NCBI GenBank assembly: GCA_016617855.1
Contig: JAECUM010093588.1
Span: 1-64,000, forward strand
Direction of reading: 5' to 3'
DNA from: Megalonaias nervosa
Taxonomy: Eukaryota > Mollusca > Bivalvia > Unionida > Unionidae
Length of the DNA: 64,000 nt
Of the stretch, positions 38,138-50,217 are shown piece by piece. The notes under the pieces are model-generated. The model did not search any database, was not told where the DNA came from, and saw nothing but the letters and a program-made list of their open reading frames with translations. Numbering within the stretch: the first letter of the stretch is position 1; every line of letters starts with the position of its first letter. The translations under genes were made by a program, and so were the position numbers.

Positions 38138-38205
38138 TTGGCTATATCAGTCTGAGAAAATGGGAGCTAATTGCTTTTTCCCAACGACACATCAAGGCAG
38201 CCGAC
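38138..38205. repeat. Short dispersed repeat shared with 41647-41702
   Basis: ggctatatcag, then aaatgggagctaa, cgacacatcaaggcagccg, matching gatatcatagcg, aatatgggagcta and gacacgacgaggcagccgg at 41647-41702. It may be a SINE body fragment. Confidence 0.55.
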
Positions 38206-38230
38206 TAAATCCGTGTAACTCCTTTGAGTA

Positions 38231-38445
38231 GGAGCCGCGGTGGCTCAGTGGTTAGCTTGCAGATTAACGACCGAAATGATGCTGGTTCGAATCCTACCAT
38301 CTGACAAGCCTGGGTCAGGTGCTGTGGTGTGTCCTTGGGCAAAGCACTGTACTCCAATTACTTCGGCACTAAATAACCTACTTGTGTTGCTGTGCTGTAA
38401 AGGACCAAACCAAAATATCGTGAGACAAACAGGCACTGGGAATTA
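38231..38445 (+). mobile_element. SINE-C copy
   Basis: The head gagccgcggtggctcagtgg, ttagcttgc (A box) is followed by ctggttcgaatcctacc (B box). The body has aagcctgggtcagg, gtccttgggcaaagcact and ggaccaaaccaaa. Related copies are at 14495 (+) and 54515 (-). Confidence 0.88.
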
Positions 38446-39429
38446 GCTGCTGCGATTATTGATTATCATGACGAGGTTTGGGATTCAAAGGATTTAATTA
38501 CTAGACGTTAAAAGCATCTATGTGCTGTACACGCCTACGCATTTTTACGCACAAATGAAGACTGCAAATTGAGCAAAAATTGTTTTATTTCATTCCAGGC
38601 GGGTTACTAGAAACACCGAAATACGCTCAAACACCGAAATAAGCTCAAAAATCGAAATACACATATTTTTACCATAATACTCATCAGACGATTGTATTAT
38701 GATTTGCATGTGTTTTAAAAATGTTAAAACAAAAAGTTAGAAAAATAAAATTTGATTTAAGTGATTTTATACGAATTATTTACATTTTTCTATTTATAGC
38801 ACAATTCATATAATGATGTCACTTGGTCGTACTTGATTGAACAGCTAGGATAAAGGCGACTCGTAACATACTAACAGCTAGGATAAAAGGCGTATCGTAA
38901 TATATTAACAGAATAAAAGTATCGAGTATGAAAGTACCAGAATATTTGCTGACATATTATATATTTACTTTAACATGTAATAATATAGATTTTGATAAGT
39001 TAAAAAAATAATTCTTAGCAGACTCTCTCCCCTAACCACGTGACTCTCTTCTTGTACATATGGTCCTATTTCAACTGAGTACAGTAGATGTGGATCAGGA
39101 CAAAATCACGCTCAGATCCCCGCTGTCCGACAGAAAATTGTTTGATTTCGAGCATGCATGAGCAGATGTATCCAATACGCCACAGTCATCTGAAAAAAAG
39201 AATTGTTTTCCCATTATTCGACCTCGTTTAGATTTTTTCCTCCTTGTTTAAAATGAAAATGACTGACTTTCACAACAATTACTCAACTTTTCCTGTATCA
39301 AGAAAATTACCTTGATTAATTTGCCTTCTTTTGGATATTTGTATGTGTTATTTTCATCTTTCACCTAGTTTTCTGTGCCAGTTAGGTGTTTATTTACTTT
39401 AAAACATAAATATGTGATATGTATGTATA

Positions 39430-39509
<80 letters not shown>

Positions 39510-39978
39510 GAAAATATGTAAATACACAGCTGGGATAATCTCCCTCATATTTTAAGCTGTGACTAATTCGCCATTTGTCATACCTGTCCAAATGAGTCAA
39601 ATCAAGTACGACAATTTGACGTCATTACATGAATCGTGCTAGAAATTGGTAAAAGTAAATAATTCGTATTAAAATCGATTAAATAAACACACACACACAC
39701 ACAGAAAACATGTAAATATTTGTGCATTTCGGTTTTGGGGCGTATTTTGGTGTTTCTTGTAACCGATTCCAGACTGCAGCCGGCAAATATGTTCATACGG
39801 TCCTCACCAATAGTACCATTTGAAAATTTTACCCTTTATGAAACATGATTTAATTTAAAAATATCTGGGAAGTAAATGCTATCATTCTTTAATGACCCTA
39901 ATTTCTCACAAACATAAAATGCAGCGTGGTTGAAAGATTGCATATAACACTTAAGCGAAAGGAGATGTAACTATGAGA
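38446..39978. other. Gene-free stretch with an (AT)n microsatellite
   Basis: Contains aaacaccgaaata twice near 38611-38645, acagctaggataaa twice near 38840-38890, (GT)n(AT)n at 39431-39507 and (CA)n at about 39688-39702. No gene. Confidence 0.55.
39441..39507. repeat. (AT)n microsatellite
   Basis: About 33 AT units preceded by a short GT run. Confidence 0.97.
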
Positions 39979-40066
39979 CTATGACTATCGAGCAAATGAC
40001 CTATGACTATCGAGCAAATGACCTATGACTATCGAGCAAATGACCTATGACTATCGAGCAAATGAC
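39979..40066. repeat. 22-bp perfect tandem repeat
   Basis: Four identical head-to-tail units (39979, 40001, 40023, 40045) containing ctatgactatcgagcaaatg. The lack of divergence suggests a recent expansion. Confidence 0.97.
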
Positions 40067-41136
40067 CTATTCAGAGTAACACATAACTTATCATTAGTGT
40101 GAATGAAGTAACTGATACAGTTACCTGATACACACACAACCAATTATCATCAAATTAATGTATCTCTAGCGGCTACTCGCGTTCCTAACTGGAACTATAC
40201 CATAACTAAGCCTCTTAGTAAATAGTATTGCGTCCCTGTGGGCTGTAAATTATTAGCTGAACGAGTCGGTTGACACACGCCGATTTTCCTCTGTTAAGAG
40301 AATTCACCACTAATTACACAGTGAATTAATAGACTTCCCGTCTTGTCTTAACTACATTACTTAATAACTAGCGATTCCATGAAAAAAATAGACATTGTAT
40401 AATCAATTCTTGAAATATATGCTAAATATCATTTAAGACAGATAAATTAATTCTCACAATTCCTATCAGAGTAATGCTTGAAATTCCTACAATAAATGAT
40501 TTCTGTTACAAACAAACCACTAAATCCGAACATATTTATATCAATGAAGTATTGTATGACATTCTTACAATACATGAATCGTATAATATTCAAGATAATT
40601 AATGCACGATTAACTTCTAAACTCAAGGAAAATTGAAGTATGAATTTAAAACGAATAAATTCAACAAATAATTACAAACTTATAAACTTATATCAATGAA
40701 CATATTGTGTGCGATTGAGACATTACCTTTGTCCCTAACTCTTTTTATGCAGCCGAATCTCTATCTCTGGTTCTGGGTCTCTAAAATTCTTCCTGACCCT
40801 CGTCCCTCAGACAGTTTTAACGAGAAAGGAACATTTTACTGATCTGGGAGTCAAGATCTTCCCCTTCCACACAAATGCTTGGACAGCCTAAATTCTCGAC
40901 GGAAATTACTTAAAATATTGAATTTTGTCTGGGAAATACACCCCTCATTTAATTTATTCACTCAGGATTAACTTTCCCTAACAGCCAAACTTTTAACACT
41001 CCCATCAAAGTCAGAATAATTCTCTCTAGTCCGCCTTTATTAATAACTATTAATGTTTACGTGTCTCGCTCACCAAGATAATATGTGCTGGACAAAATAG
41101 CTACAAAATGTTTGCACCATTACACAGTGCAGTGTC

Positions 41137-41139
<3 letters not shown>
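40067..41139. other. Gene-free stretch
   Basis: AT-rich with C/T-rich patches from 40720 on. No gene or known repeat recognised. Confidence 0.55.

Positions 41140-41204
<65 letters not shown>
41140..41204. repeat. (TA)n microsatellite
   Basis: About 32 TA units. Confidence 0.97.
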
Positions 41205-41206
<2 letters not shown>

Positions 41207-41599
41207 TGTTGAGCTTTTTCACTTAATCTTTGTATCCGTTTTTATACGAGCAAATATGGGGATAATATGAGGCACAATTTACTCGGTGCAGCGAAAATCA
41301 TCACAATATCGATCATATATGCCCGGTTTTGTTTTTTTTCTCGGATAATCAGTGCGCTTACCGACTTTTTGTGCGGCTTATTTTTGTTATATTTCGGTAC
41401 ACTGTGCGCATGCTATTTCCGTTCACTTTGTTCTAGCTTTGTTCTCTTTTTGTTCCACTACATACTGTCATAAACACCTGTAAAAGGTCAACAGTGTCGG
41501 AAACAAAATAATCAAATCGCTCCGATTCCGAAACCAGTCCATTTGTTACTATTTATACTACTGTGAAATTTTTGCGGTTGCAGACAAGTGCTTGTGGAG

Positions 41600-41830
41600 T
41601 CGACATTTGTTGGATGTTAAAGGCACAATGACTGCATTATTGGTGATATCATAGCGAGAATATGGGAGCTAGCTCCTTTCATAATGACACGACGAGGCAG
41701 CCGGATAGACTGGCCTGGGTGAGAATGAAGCCTTTGTAACTGTCGTTGAAATAGCAGAGTGGAACTCGAATCCCTGTAAGGTAGCACGGACCAATTTTTT
41801 TACTGTCTTGTCTACGAATGGCGAGACAAT
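41600..41830 (-). mobile_element. SINE-like element, minus strand
   Basis: The reverse complement has a B-box-like gggattcgagttccac, then tcacccaggccagtc, ggctgcctcgtcgtgtcatt and atgaaaggagctagctccc. It ends in a cctttaacatccaacaa phrase typical of SINE tails. Part of the body recurs at 38138. The A box is unclear. Confidence 0.5.
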
Positions 41831-42262
41831 GTATACCTCTGTATCAGTTGCTGTATTCATAAATAGAGGGAATGGTATTACTATATGCTGAAAGTATTAA
41901 CTTGTTTGTCTTCCTGCAGAAAACTCCGACATAATAACACCGTCCACTGTAATCATGTTCAACCAGACTCTCATTTAACACTGATATTTTTAACAAACCT
42001 TTGACTGAGATCTTAAATAGCCATGGAAGAGTCGGGTTAAACGAGATTACGTTCACATGGCATTCCTAATATCGAGCCTTGTTTGCCAAGAAGGTGGTAC
42101 GAGAAATAAAGCATCATCATTCGATATTTAAAAAGAAAGGGTTTCCTATTCGGACATTTCGAAATTTAAACGCATGAGAGGATTATGTCTCAAATCTAAT
42201 AAAATAACCCTCTGTTTCGTACACGATACATGCAGCGACTCAACAGAATGTGTGTGTATGTG

Positions 42263-42294
<32 letters not shown>

Positions 42295-42703
42295 CGCATT
42301 GATGTACTCTCCAATTTTGGATTTCATTCTGAATCAGAGTAATAAACAAATCCTAGGTTCATAAGTATCAGAGTGCGGCATTTCGATATAAACCGGTAAC
42401 TACATCATCGAAATGTTGCAACCAACCCTGAATACACATATCTTTAATGGAGTAGGACCCACGATTTCAAGGCGGCATTTTACTTCTGCCCATGCTACGG
42501 ACTGCCCCTTATCCCACCTTCCCCTCCCCCACTTATCCCGTCATAAAATTTTTACTGTACTCAAAATCGTATTGGGAGTTTATCACGGACGGGCCAGACC
42601 TGCGGTTTCCTCCCTTGTCAGGTTCGCAGGTGAAACAAGCATTCCATCAATCCATCTATTTGTCGAATGTTAGGTATGAACAAAGCAAGGCTTTAGAATT
42701 TTT

Positions 42704-42756
<53 letters not shown>

Positions 42757-42942
42757 CTGGACTTTTAAAATGGGATGAGTGATAAAAAGGGCGTATTAGA
42801 AACACTATGTTTTGCCAAAAAATATAGTACTTTTAATCCCTTTCTCCACACGGGTATATATGTGTGTATCTTTGTATGTATTTATGTATGTCAAAAACAG
42901 TACTTCTAAGTCCATGGGAAAATATAATGGCACTAGTTATAC
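41831..42942. other. Gene-free stretch with microsatellites
   Basis: Holds (GA)n at 42267-42294 and (TG)n at 42711-42753. A C-rich patch at 42500-42540 has open frames without recognised motifs. Confidence 0.55.
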
Positions 42943-43002
42943 TGATGATCACGATATTGCAATGATGATCACGATATTGCAATGATAATCACGATATTAC
43001 AA
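42943..43002. repeat. 20-bp tandem repeat
   Basis: Three copies of tgatgatcacgatattgcaa with two changes in the third. Confidence 0.93.
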
Positions 43003-43189
43003 ACCAAGTGAACCTTCATTTTTACTAATATTTCCAACCACTTGACAATTCTAGTTTTACAGAGCCAAACATATATAAAACTAACTGCCTTTGGGAATGA
43101 AAGGGCACCCGAGTATGTTAATTTTAATATGCCCCTGATTACATTAACTGTTGATATTAGAAGGCTCTAAATGGAATTCACTCTAAAAT

Positions 43190-43860
43190 TCATATAATGC
43201 CGGCGACATCAATCTTTGAGTCGCTGCAGAAAGCAGTTAACTGTAGTATCACTTCCTGTAAATTTCCAGAGTCCTTGCAATTAGCAAAAGTATTCACAAT
43301 TCATGGTGGAAATGAAAAGAATTACCCGTCCAACTCTCGATTCATGTCTGTTGTATCTGTTATTCCAAATATTATCCAATACCATGTCAGCAAATATCTT
43401 TTTGTGGTATCTTAACAAGTATTCATTCTTCCATAAATCTCAAACAGGTTTCGGACAAAAACATTCATATCAAACTGCATTGACGAAACTTATAGACCAG
43501 TTCCTACTAGTGATCGAATCGGGCGAACTTGTCGGAAAAAAATTCGATTTGGTTGACCATTCGGTGCTCGTCAAAGAACTATCAACATTCAAGTTTTCTT
43601 CAAACTCATTTACTTGGTTCACATCGTATCTCACTGACAGTCATATTTAAAGTGGTGCATGTCATGGTTCCATGTCAAAACCTGATCTTTTTCTACTTTT
43701 CATAAATGATTTATCCTTGTATCCAGAGCACTCTAACACAGATCTTTTCGCTGATGATTCTACACTACATACATTGGTAAATCTCTTAACTCCATAAACT
43801 TCAAATCGGCTTAAACAGTGTATCAGTTTGGTGTCAGTCGGAACAAGGCAGCGCCTATCC
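43190..43860 (+). pseudogene. CR1-like LINE reverse transcriptase, interrupted by a SINE
   Basis: + strand reading shows FPESLQLAKVF, then SNSRFMSVVSVIPNIIQYHV (finger region, normally SNYRPISVLPVISK), LNKYSFFHKSQTGFGQKHSY, DLVDHSVLVKEL (end of motif A), FTWFTSYL, FLLFINDLSLYP and LFADDSTLHT (the YADD-type catalytic box). It then runs to LQIGLNSVSVWCQ, where SINE-A begins. The order of motifs is complete for the RT core, but motif B and the A core are damaged, and frame shifts at about 43415 and 43650 break it. The endonuclease and the 3' end are not seen. Confidence 0.88.
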
Positions 43861-44181
43861 GGACCGCTCCGGTGACCTAGTGGTTAGAGCGTCCCCCTCG
43901 GATGCGGGAGGTCGCGGGTTCGAACCCTGGCCGAGTCATACCAAAAACTTATAAAAATGGTACTTACAGCTTTCTCGCTAGGCGCTCAGCATTAAGAGGT
44001 TAGTGTCAGGAGTGGTCGGCCCGGTGTCAGGATAATGTGACTGGGTGAGACATCAGGCTACATGTCTGCGGCATGATGCTCCAGTGCTAGACATCACTTT
44101 AAACTGCCGCACTGCAGACATCGTATCGATATGACTGGAAAATTGTTAAAGCTACGTTAAAAATCTAAATCACCCTCACAA
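43861..44181 (+). mobile_element. SINE-A, best preserved copy
   Basis: The head is gctccggtgacctagtggtt, agagcgtcc (A box), and gtcgcgggttcgaaccctgg (B box) precedes ccgagtcatacc. The body includes aggcgctcagcattaagagg, cccggtgtcaggataatgtg and tgcggcatgatgctccagtg. The tail is aaaattgttaaagctacgtt, aaaaatctaaatcac. It lies inside the LINE, at the WCxxN region of the RT, so it is younger than the LINE. No clear target duplication was found. Confidence 0.92.
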
Positions 44182-45282
44182 AGTTCACTAGCTTACTGTT
44201 ATTTATAGTCTGAAGCCTAATAAAAATTATATTTTATTAGAGTTTCATCTCTTCATGAAGTTAAAATATTGTTTAAAACCTTCCATAATTTCCATGATAA
44301 AAATTGTGTTCAAAATAACTGAATTTTTGACATTTTAAAATAACTGATGTCAAAATCAAATTTTGCAATTATAGATTGAATATGATATGGGCCAATCCAG
44401 AATTTAAAGTATAGGGTGGTGCTTTGTCAACTTGACACCAGTTACAAGAAAATACTCAATTTTGAAAAGTTTAACAAAGTCAGCGCTGGTGAAGCATCAT
44501 GCAGGATTCCAATTTAATGTCACAAAAACAAGCCAAGGTAATAAAAAGACAAAAATAACAACACGTATACGCACATTTTCTGTATTGCTTGTAATAAATA
44601 GTATGATTCAAATGATATACAATTCGAGCATAAGCATACAATTAGCATAAATTTGTATTCGACACTTTTACAAGCACAACAAATACTATCATTATTTAAA
44701 AATAGTTGTGTGTATTTATATATGAAATATGATAATAAATCATGTATCTCTTCCAACGCATACATTTTTTTTTTCATGTTGGTATTAGGTTTGGGGAAAT
44801 GTTTTTTTGTTTTGTTTTTTTTTTTTTTGTTTTTTTTTTTAAATCCCTCTTGAATCCCTTTCAGTAAGGACAATCTACATCGCATCGCAACGGCAAACCA
44901 TTTTTCTGATAAATTTTCAGTGATTTTCTGCGTAATCGTCCAAATTCATATGAAATGTAATAAGAACGTAATAAAGCGAGGTCTTTTGTTTGTGAACAAA
45001 TGTGGTGGATAGCAACACGTAGCTACGCAGTGATTTCGATGTCTATTTTTGATTGGTCGAAAATAATTTATGTGTCCAGTTTGATTGACAGGTCGGAACT
45101 ATCCATTGGCCGATGTATTGAAACTTTAATTGACAACTTTTTCACGAATCTCATAATCCATTTTCCTCCTACTCAGCCTTACTCTCGCAGCAGCTGTTTA
45201 CAGATTTTATCTTCAGACTTCTGGAATATATGTGAGTGTGCGTGAAAATGTATTTCGAAGCCGTATGATATGCGCTCTGTTG

Positions 45283-45333
<51 letters not shown>

Positions 45334-45977
45334 ATACATTAAATTGAATCTGTATTGCTGTATTCTTCCTTTTTATAATCAGCCCTTCATACACTTATCA
45401 GATGCATATAAACACACAACTTATACCAAATGCATCACGGGAACTATATCAGCCATTAACAGATTCATCATGTCATGTACTATGTACAGAAAAGCTATAT
45501 TGCATGTTGTTATCGCCTTAGACAACATAAAAGGGAGGAAAGAGTTATATTGATCTGAAAATCGATGAATTAGATTTATAGAAGCGAATCTCTCACATTT
45601 AAACCGTTACTGGTAGGAAATAGGAACCCTATGCTGTTATTCTAAGAGTTTCTGGACTCGTCTTTCTCAGCCAGATATCTAACATTGGTTTAAACCTTTG
45701 AAATTGTCGACGCCCACGGGATGTTTGACTTGGAGAGTGAATAGACTTGAAAATACAATATTTTGAGAAAATTTTATCTCATTTCCATGAGATATCTGTC
45801 AAGAAGTCAACAAATGTCCGCAAGAATAGATAGGAGCTATTTCTGAATGTATCATTATTATAATTGCGTTTGGTATGCTCTTTTTTCAAACTTATAGGCG
45901 TCTGCCCACGTGCTGTATTTTAAATAAATATACAGTTGTGATTTTGCAAGAGACCGCTTACGTGCAATGTTTTAAGT
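44182..45977. other. Gene-free stretch
   Basis: T-rich runs at 44765-44840 and (CA)n at 45285-45331. Open frames of up to 121 codons arise from the T run and lack motifs. Confidence 0.55.
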
Positions 45978-46135
45978 ATATACAACGTTACAGTATGCAG
46001 TGGCTTTTAATACGAAATATAAACAACGTTACAGTTGAAATTGAATTTAATAGGAGTTATATACAACGTTACGGTGTGAAATGGTATTTAATAAGAAATA
46101 TATACACCATTACAGTTAGAAATGGAGTTTAAACA
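45978..46135. repeat. 41-bp tandem repeat
   Basis: Four diverged units keyed by acaacgttac at 45982, 46023 and 46063 and acaccattac at 46104, each followed by an agt.gaaatgg.attta.ta phrase. Confidence 0.88.
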
Positions 46136-46148
46136 GAGAAGGCTAAAG

Positions 46149-47090
46149 AGGGTATTCAAAAAGTTCAGATTATTAGTACGCTGTACAACAAAAATCATTA
46201 TTTGTGGAACGTCAATGTACAACCTCAAAGTACTCCCCATACACCTCTTCACACTTTTGCAGTCTGATTATCCCATCATTAAATGCTATTTTGTACTCAC
46301 TTTTGGCATGTTGTCTCTATCACTTGAAAATTACAGTTCCAATCACATGACGGCTTTAAAAATCGTTTGCCAATCAGAGAATTTTCCATAACGCAATTCA
46401 GCCAAATATCGTTTGGTGCTAAATTAGAGCTTTATGAAGTACGTGGCAAAGTTTGGATGATGTGCGTCTTTATTAAGGCTGTCAGAACAACGGATTTGTG
46501 CGCTAGATAGATAATTTCGGTGTCGGTGCCTGGACGGATGGTTTGGTAGTGTTCTACAACTCGTGGCAATACGTACTTTGGAGACATAACAATGTTCAGT
46601 GACACTATAAGAGTCAGGCACAGACAGATACATGGATGTCCAATGACGTTAGCAGAGACAGGCACAGACACTTGAATGACCGAACCTTTTGCATCAAAAT
46701 ATAACGAGTCTAAAACTCTCCTGACAATCCAACTACGTTGATATGTGGTCTCTGTTTTCTCCTATCCAGACTTTATCGTTTTCTTTTGAGTTGGGCTCAA
46801 ACAAATAAATCTATGTTTCATCACCTGTGACATCTGAATCAAATGTCTCTGGTCACTCTTTTCATACTTGGCGAGCAGCTCTTTAGCGATTTCAACCAGG
46901 CCATTTTTATTAGCCATCAACGAATACAGGACCCGTCTTGCACAAACCTTTCTGTGCTTTAAATGATTCTTTATTATACTAAAAACAACAGGCGAATTAA
47001 TGTCTATGATAATAGAAATGTCTTCCACTGAATACATAGCCTTTTCAGCAGCATCCACTTCTGGCTTACCAAGCACTGACAAAGATCTTC
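46149..47090 (-). pseudogene. Mariner-family transposon with decayed transposase
   Basis: Minus-strand reading from 47082 gives AEKAMYSVEDISIIIDINS (helix-turn-helix region), NHLKHRKVCARRV and VEIAKELLAKYEKSDQRHL. A frame shift leads to the catalytic block TGDET-stop-IYLFEPNSKEND, where a TGG-to-TAG change replaced the tryptophan. Further on come LPRVVEHYQTIRPGT and C-terminal pieces YLAELRYGKFSDWQTIF and KCEEVYGEYFEVVH. The transposase would cut and paste the element at TA sites, but shifts, stops and loss of the second aspartate region make this copy dead. One end (gagggtattcaaaaagttc at 46149) resembles the edge at 32858. The opposite end was not found. Confidence 0.85.
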
Positions 47091-47324
47091 TAGAACACGA
47101 GTCATCTTCAATGGATTAGCAACAGTCTTAGAAACGAAGAAACCACATCAAATCTGCAGGATGTGACAGAAAGGTACATTAGTAAACGTTGTATCCATGT
47201 TGGCCCTAATATAAGTTTGATATTACATTTGGAACATCCTGATTTTACAGATGGCTTCTTGCACAGTGGCAAAATTGTTGTCCTCTGACATTTTTAGGTC
47301 ACTGTCATTTACTTATGTTATATA

Positions 47325-47485
<161 letters not shown>

Positions 47486-47690
47486 TTCAAGCGTGCTGCA
47501 CGTGCAGATGCCGATATTTTATAGAACGTTGTTTTGTCTGTCAATCAGCGTTAAATTTAGTGACAGGTTCAGAGAAACGTTATAACAAATTATGCAGGAC
47601 CTTCAAAATGCCCGTCACACATGCAAACTTAATTTTTCTTCCTTCATCTTTATCTATCGGTTTCTCTCCCTTCCTCCTAAGAGAAGGATT

Positions 47691-48010
47691 TATTAATGCA
47701 TGTCATTTTATTAATGCATGCCATTTTATTAATACATTTTATTAATGCATGTCATTTTATTAATGCATGTCATTTTATTAATGCATGTCATTTTGTTAAT
47801 GCATGTCATTTTATTAATGCATTTTGTTAATGCACGTCATTTTATTAATGCATGTCATTTTTATTAATGCATGTCATTTTATTAATGCATGCCATAAAGT
47901 TAATGCATGTCATTTTATTAATGCATGTCATAAAGTTAATGCGTGTCATAAAGTTAATGCATGTCATTTTGTTAATGCATGTCATTTTATTAATGCATGT
48001 CATAAAGTAC
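47691..48010. repeat. 18-bp ATGCAT tandem repeat
   Basis: About 17 units of ttaatgcatgtcatttta with common variants (ttttg, taaag in place of tttta; gcatgcc, gcacgtc). Because 18 is a multiple of three, long open frames such as repeated NACHFI appear. These are repeat artefacts. Confidence 0.95.
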
Positions 48011-48744
48011 ATTAAGATTACTTTTTTTTCCAACAGCAACTTTAAATAAAGACCCGATATTGTCGCATTTTTTAAAAAAACTTCCAATAACTATTTCCTT
48101 TGAATCAAGGAAATATCTTCATGTTTTCACAACTTATTATATTTCAAAATGGTACTGTACCCTACGTTTTTATATTTTTTAAGTGATACTTGACGGTACA
48201 TGTGAAATGTTACCTTTGTGTTCTCAGTCATAAGACGTTTAAGTTTGTGTTACTGTTTTCCGCACAGCTACATATCTGATCCCCATAATTACAAGACTAA
48301 AGAAAAATTGCAGATTTTGTAACACAACCGAAAATATTTTCTGTTTCTTAAAACAGTCATCAGATGTAACCATCAGCCATTTAATTAAATAGATGTTTAC
48401 TGTAACGTGCCTTGACAAAAGCGATGTATCAAATTGATAAAAGTTTCTGAAATCAATAAATCATAATAGCTGAGGGTCAGTAAATACTCCTGAAAATTGA
48501 TATATACATTAATCAGTTACTGTTAACATGCTAAACTATATATTATATGTGTGAATTCAATCTAATTTTATGACAGTACTCTCGGGCGAAGCTGTTTTAT
48601 AGTGTCAAAATTAATGGGGTAGAATTACGATAGGACTGATCTGCGCTTATCAGTTTTACAATAATTCCTCGCCGCATTATCAAGCCTGCGATCAATAATT
48701 GGTAACCAGTCAACGTAGACTCTACCGTGTCTTTTTTCATTTAG
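48011..48744. other. Gene-free stretch
   Basis: No gene or repeat recognised. Confidence 0.55.
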
Positions 48745-48864
48745 ATGCGAAACGGGAAAACACAAGAGTCAAGTTTTCATGCTTTCTTCTTCACTGCGAA
48801 ACAAGTTACTGAGTTCACAGCCGGCGGTGCTGTTGCTAGAGCAATGATTCAATATGAAGTGGTA
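48745..48864 (+). CDS. Candidate internal exon upstream of PDE8
   Basis: 120 bases, 40 codons, open in phase 0, beginning MRNGKTQESSFHAFFFTAKQ and ending RAMIQYEVV. The acceptor is ccgtgtcttttttcatttag immediately before it, and the donor is GTA followed by GTAAGT. Both splice sites are close to consensus. It lies 1.35 kb upstream of the PDE8 first exon on the same strand, so it could be an alternative or 5' leader exon of that gene, or belong to another gene. I do not recognise the peptide. Confidence 0.3.
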
Positions 48865-50217
48865 GTAAGTTTACCCTAACTGTTAAAATTTAATTGAGAC
48901 TGTCAGGAATTTGCCTTTCGTTGACGTCATCACTTCAGGTCACATGTTACCATCTTTCCTGAAAGTCTGATGTTATTACTGTATTTAACTAATGAAGGAT
49001 GCAACCGCTCAGCGTTTCTATGAAAACCAACGCAAAGACGTGATAAGGAAATCTGGCGATGTTTGACAACTTGCTTGCTCTACTGGATCATTCTACTTGT
49101 TTAAAATCAGAAACATAAATTGGCAAGTTATGCCTTGAACTGAGCTGAAAGGGCGAGGCAGAGGTTTCCAGCACCCAGTTGTTTTGCTATCTGTAAGCAT
49201 TAGCTACATGTTGCGTCTCAAGTTATTTGGGGGCATCTTCAATTTAATGCAGAAAATCCAGAGCTAGTGAACTGACTGCATACTCGCTTCTCTTCTTGGC
49301 AAATTGAGATATTTACCTACGTTGATGTAGTTTGTATTTAAACCACTATCGGGGGAAGCTGTAAATGACTTCCCTTAGGCAGCCTAAATCGCAAAGCTTT
49401 CCAGACTACGTGGAAATGTATCATTCCATAGGAAAAGATTGAATGAAATTCCAAGCTTTCTGTTTACATGTATACTATTTAATGACTCTTGTTTGAACTG
49501 GTGAGCAAGCTGGAACCGACGGGCTTTCTTTCCACAGACACCTGCTGTTTGGTTTGATGTAGGTAAAGGGGCGATGCCTTGATCTAAACTGCCGGGAATT
49601 GAAGTTCATGAACAAAAGGTCAAGTTGTTCTTCACAGATATCCTTTGAAAGTTAACAAATCAACAATGCTTGCGTATACACTCCAGATAAAGTGACTGAT
49701 TCTTGGATCTACTTTAGGGGATTTTCGTCCTTCTGAAATGTGTTTACGGTGGGAGACGAGATGTTGTACTGGTCCACTGCAGTGATAGCCTTGTCATGTT
49801 TTACAAATCAAACATTGGAATCGATATAAAAAGCCAGATTTACTTATACTCGTTTCTGGAATTTTTAAAGGATTTTGATTTTTGTTTTTTCTAAAAGCCA
49901 AGGCATGCTTAAGTTGTTTTGCAAATGAAGTTTTGTACTTAATTTTACGAATCAGCTCTTGCGTGCTGTGTATATGAAAACTAGATTATCTTGACAAATT
50001 ATTGGAATTTGATTTATAGAATTTATAATTCTCCTTTCTAGTGATGTGTTCATAAAAGTTGCCAATGTGTGGTCCACTTGTTGAGCTAAATGTGTCATTT
50101 TACAATTACGCCTTTGAAATCGATATGAATGCCAGAACAGTTCACAAGGTTTCTTCGATCTAAATTGGATAATATCATTTCGTCTGTCTGGAAACGTCAT
50201 TTGCTTTCGGCCAAGGC
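48865..50217 (+). other. 5' flank of the PDE8 exon
   Basis: No further exon is obvious. The PDE8 ATG (50218) has G at -3 and G at +4, a good translation context. Upstream ATGs at 50125 and 50129 would precede it if transcription starts above 50125. No TATA box or CpG-rich block stands out. Confidence 0.45.

Noticed and set aside
39979..40066. CRISPR array
   Set aside because: Units are contiguous without spacers and the DNA is eukaryotic.
44520..44885. 121-codon minus-strand frame
   Set aside because: It starts in lysine runs coded by a poly-A/T tract and has no recognisable domain or splice support.
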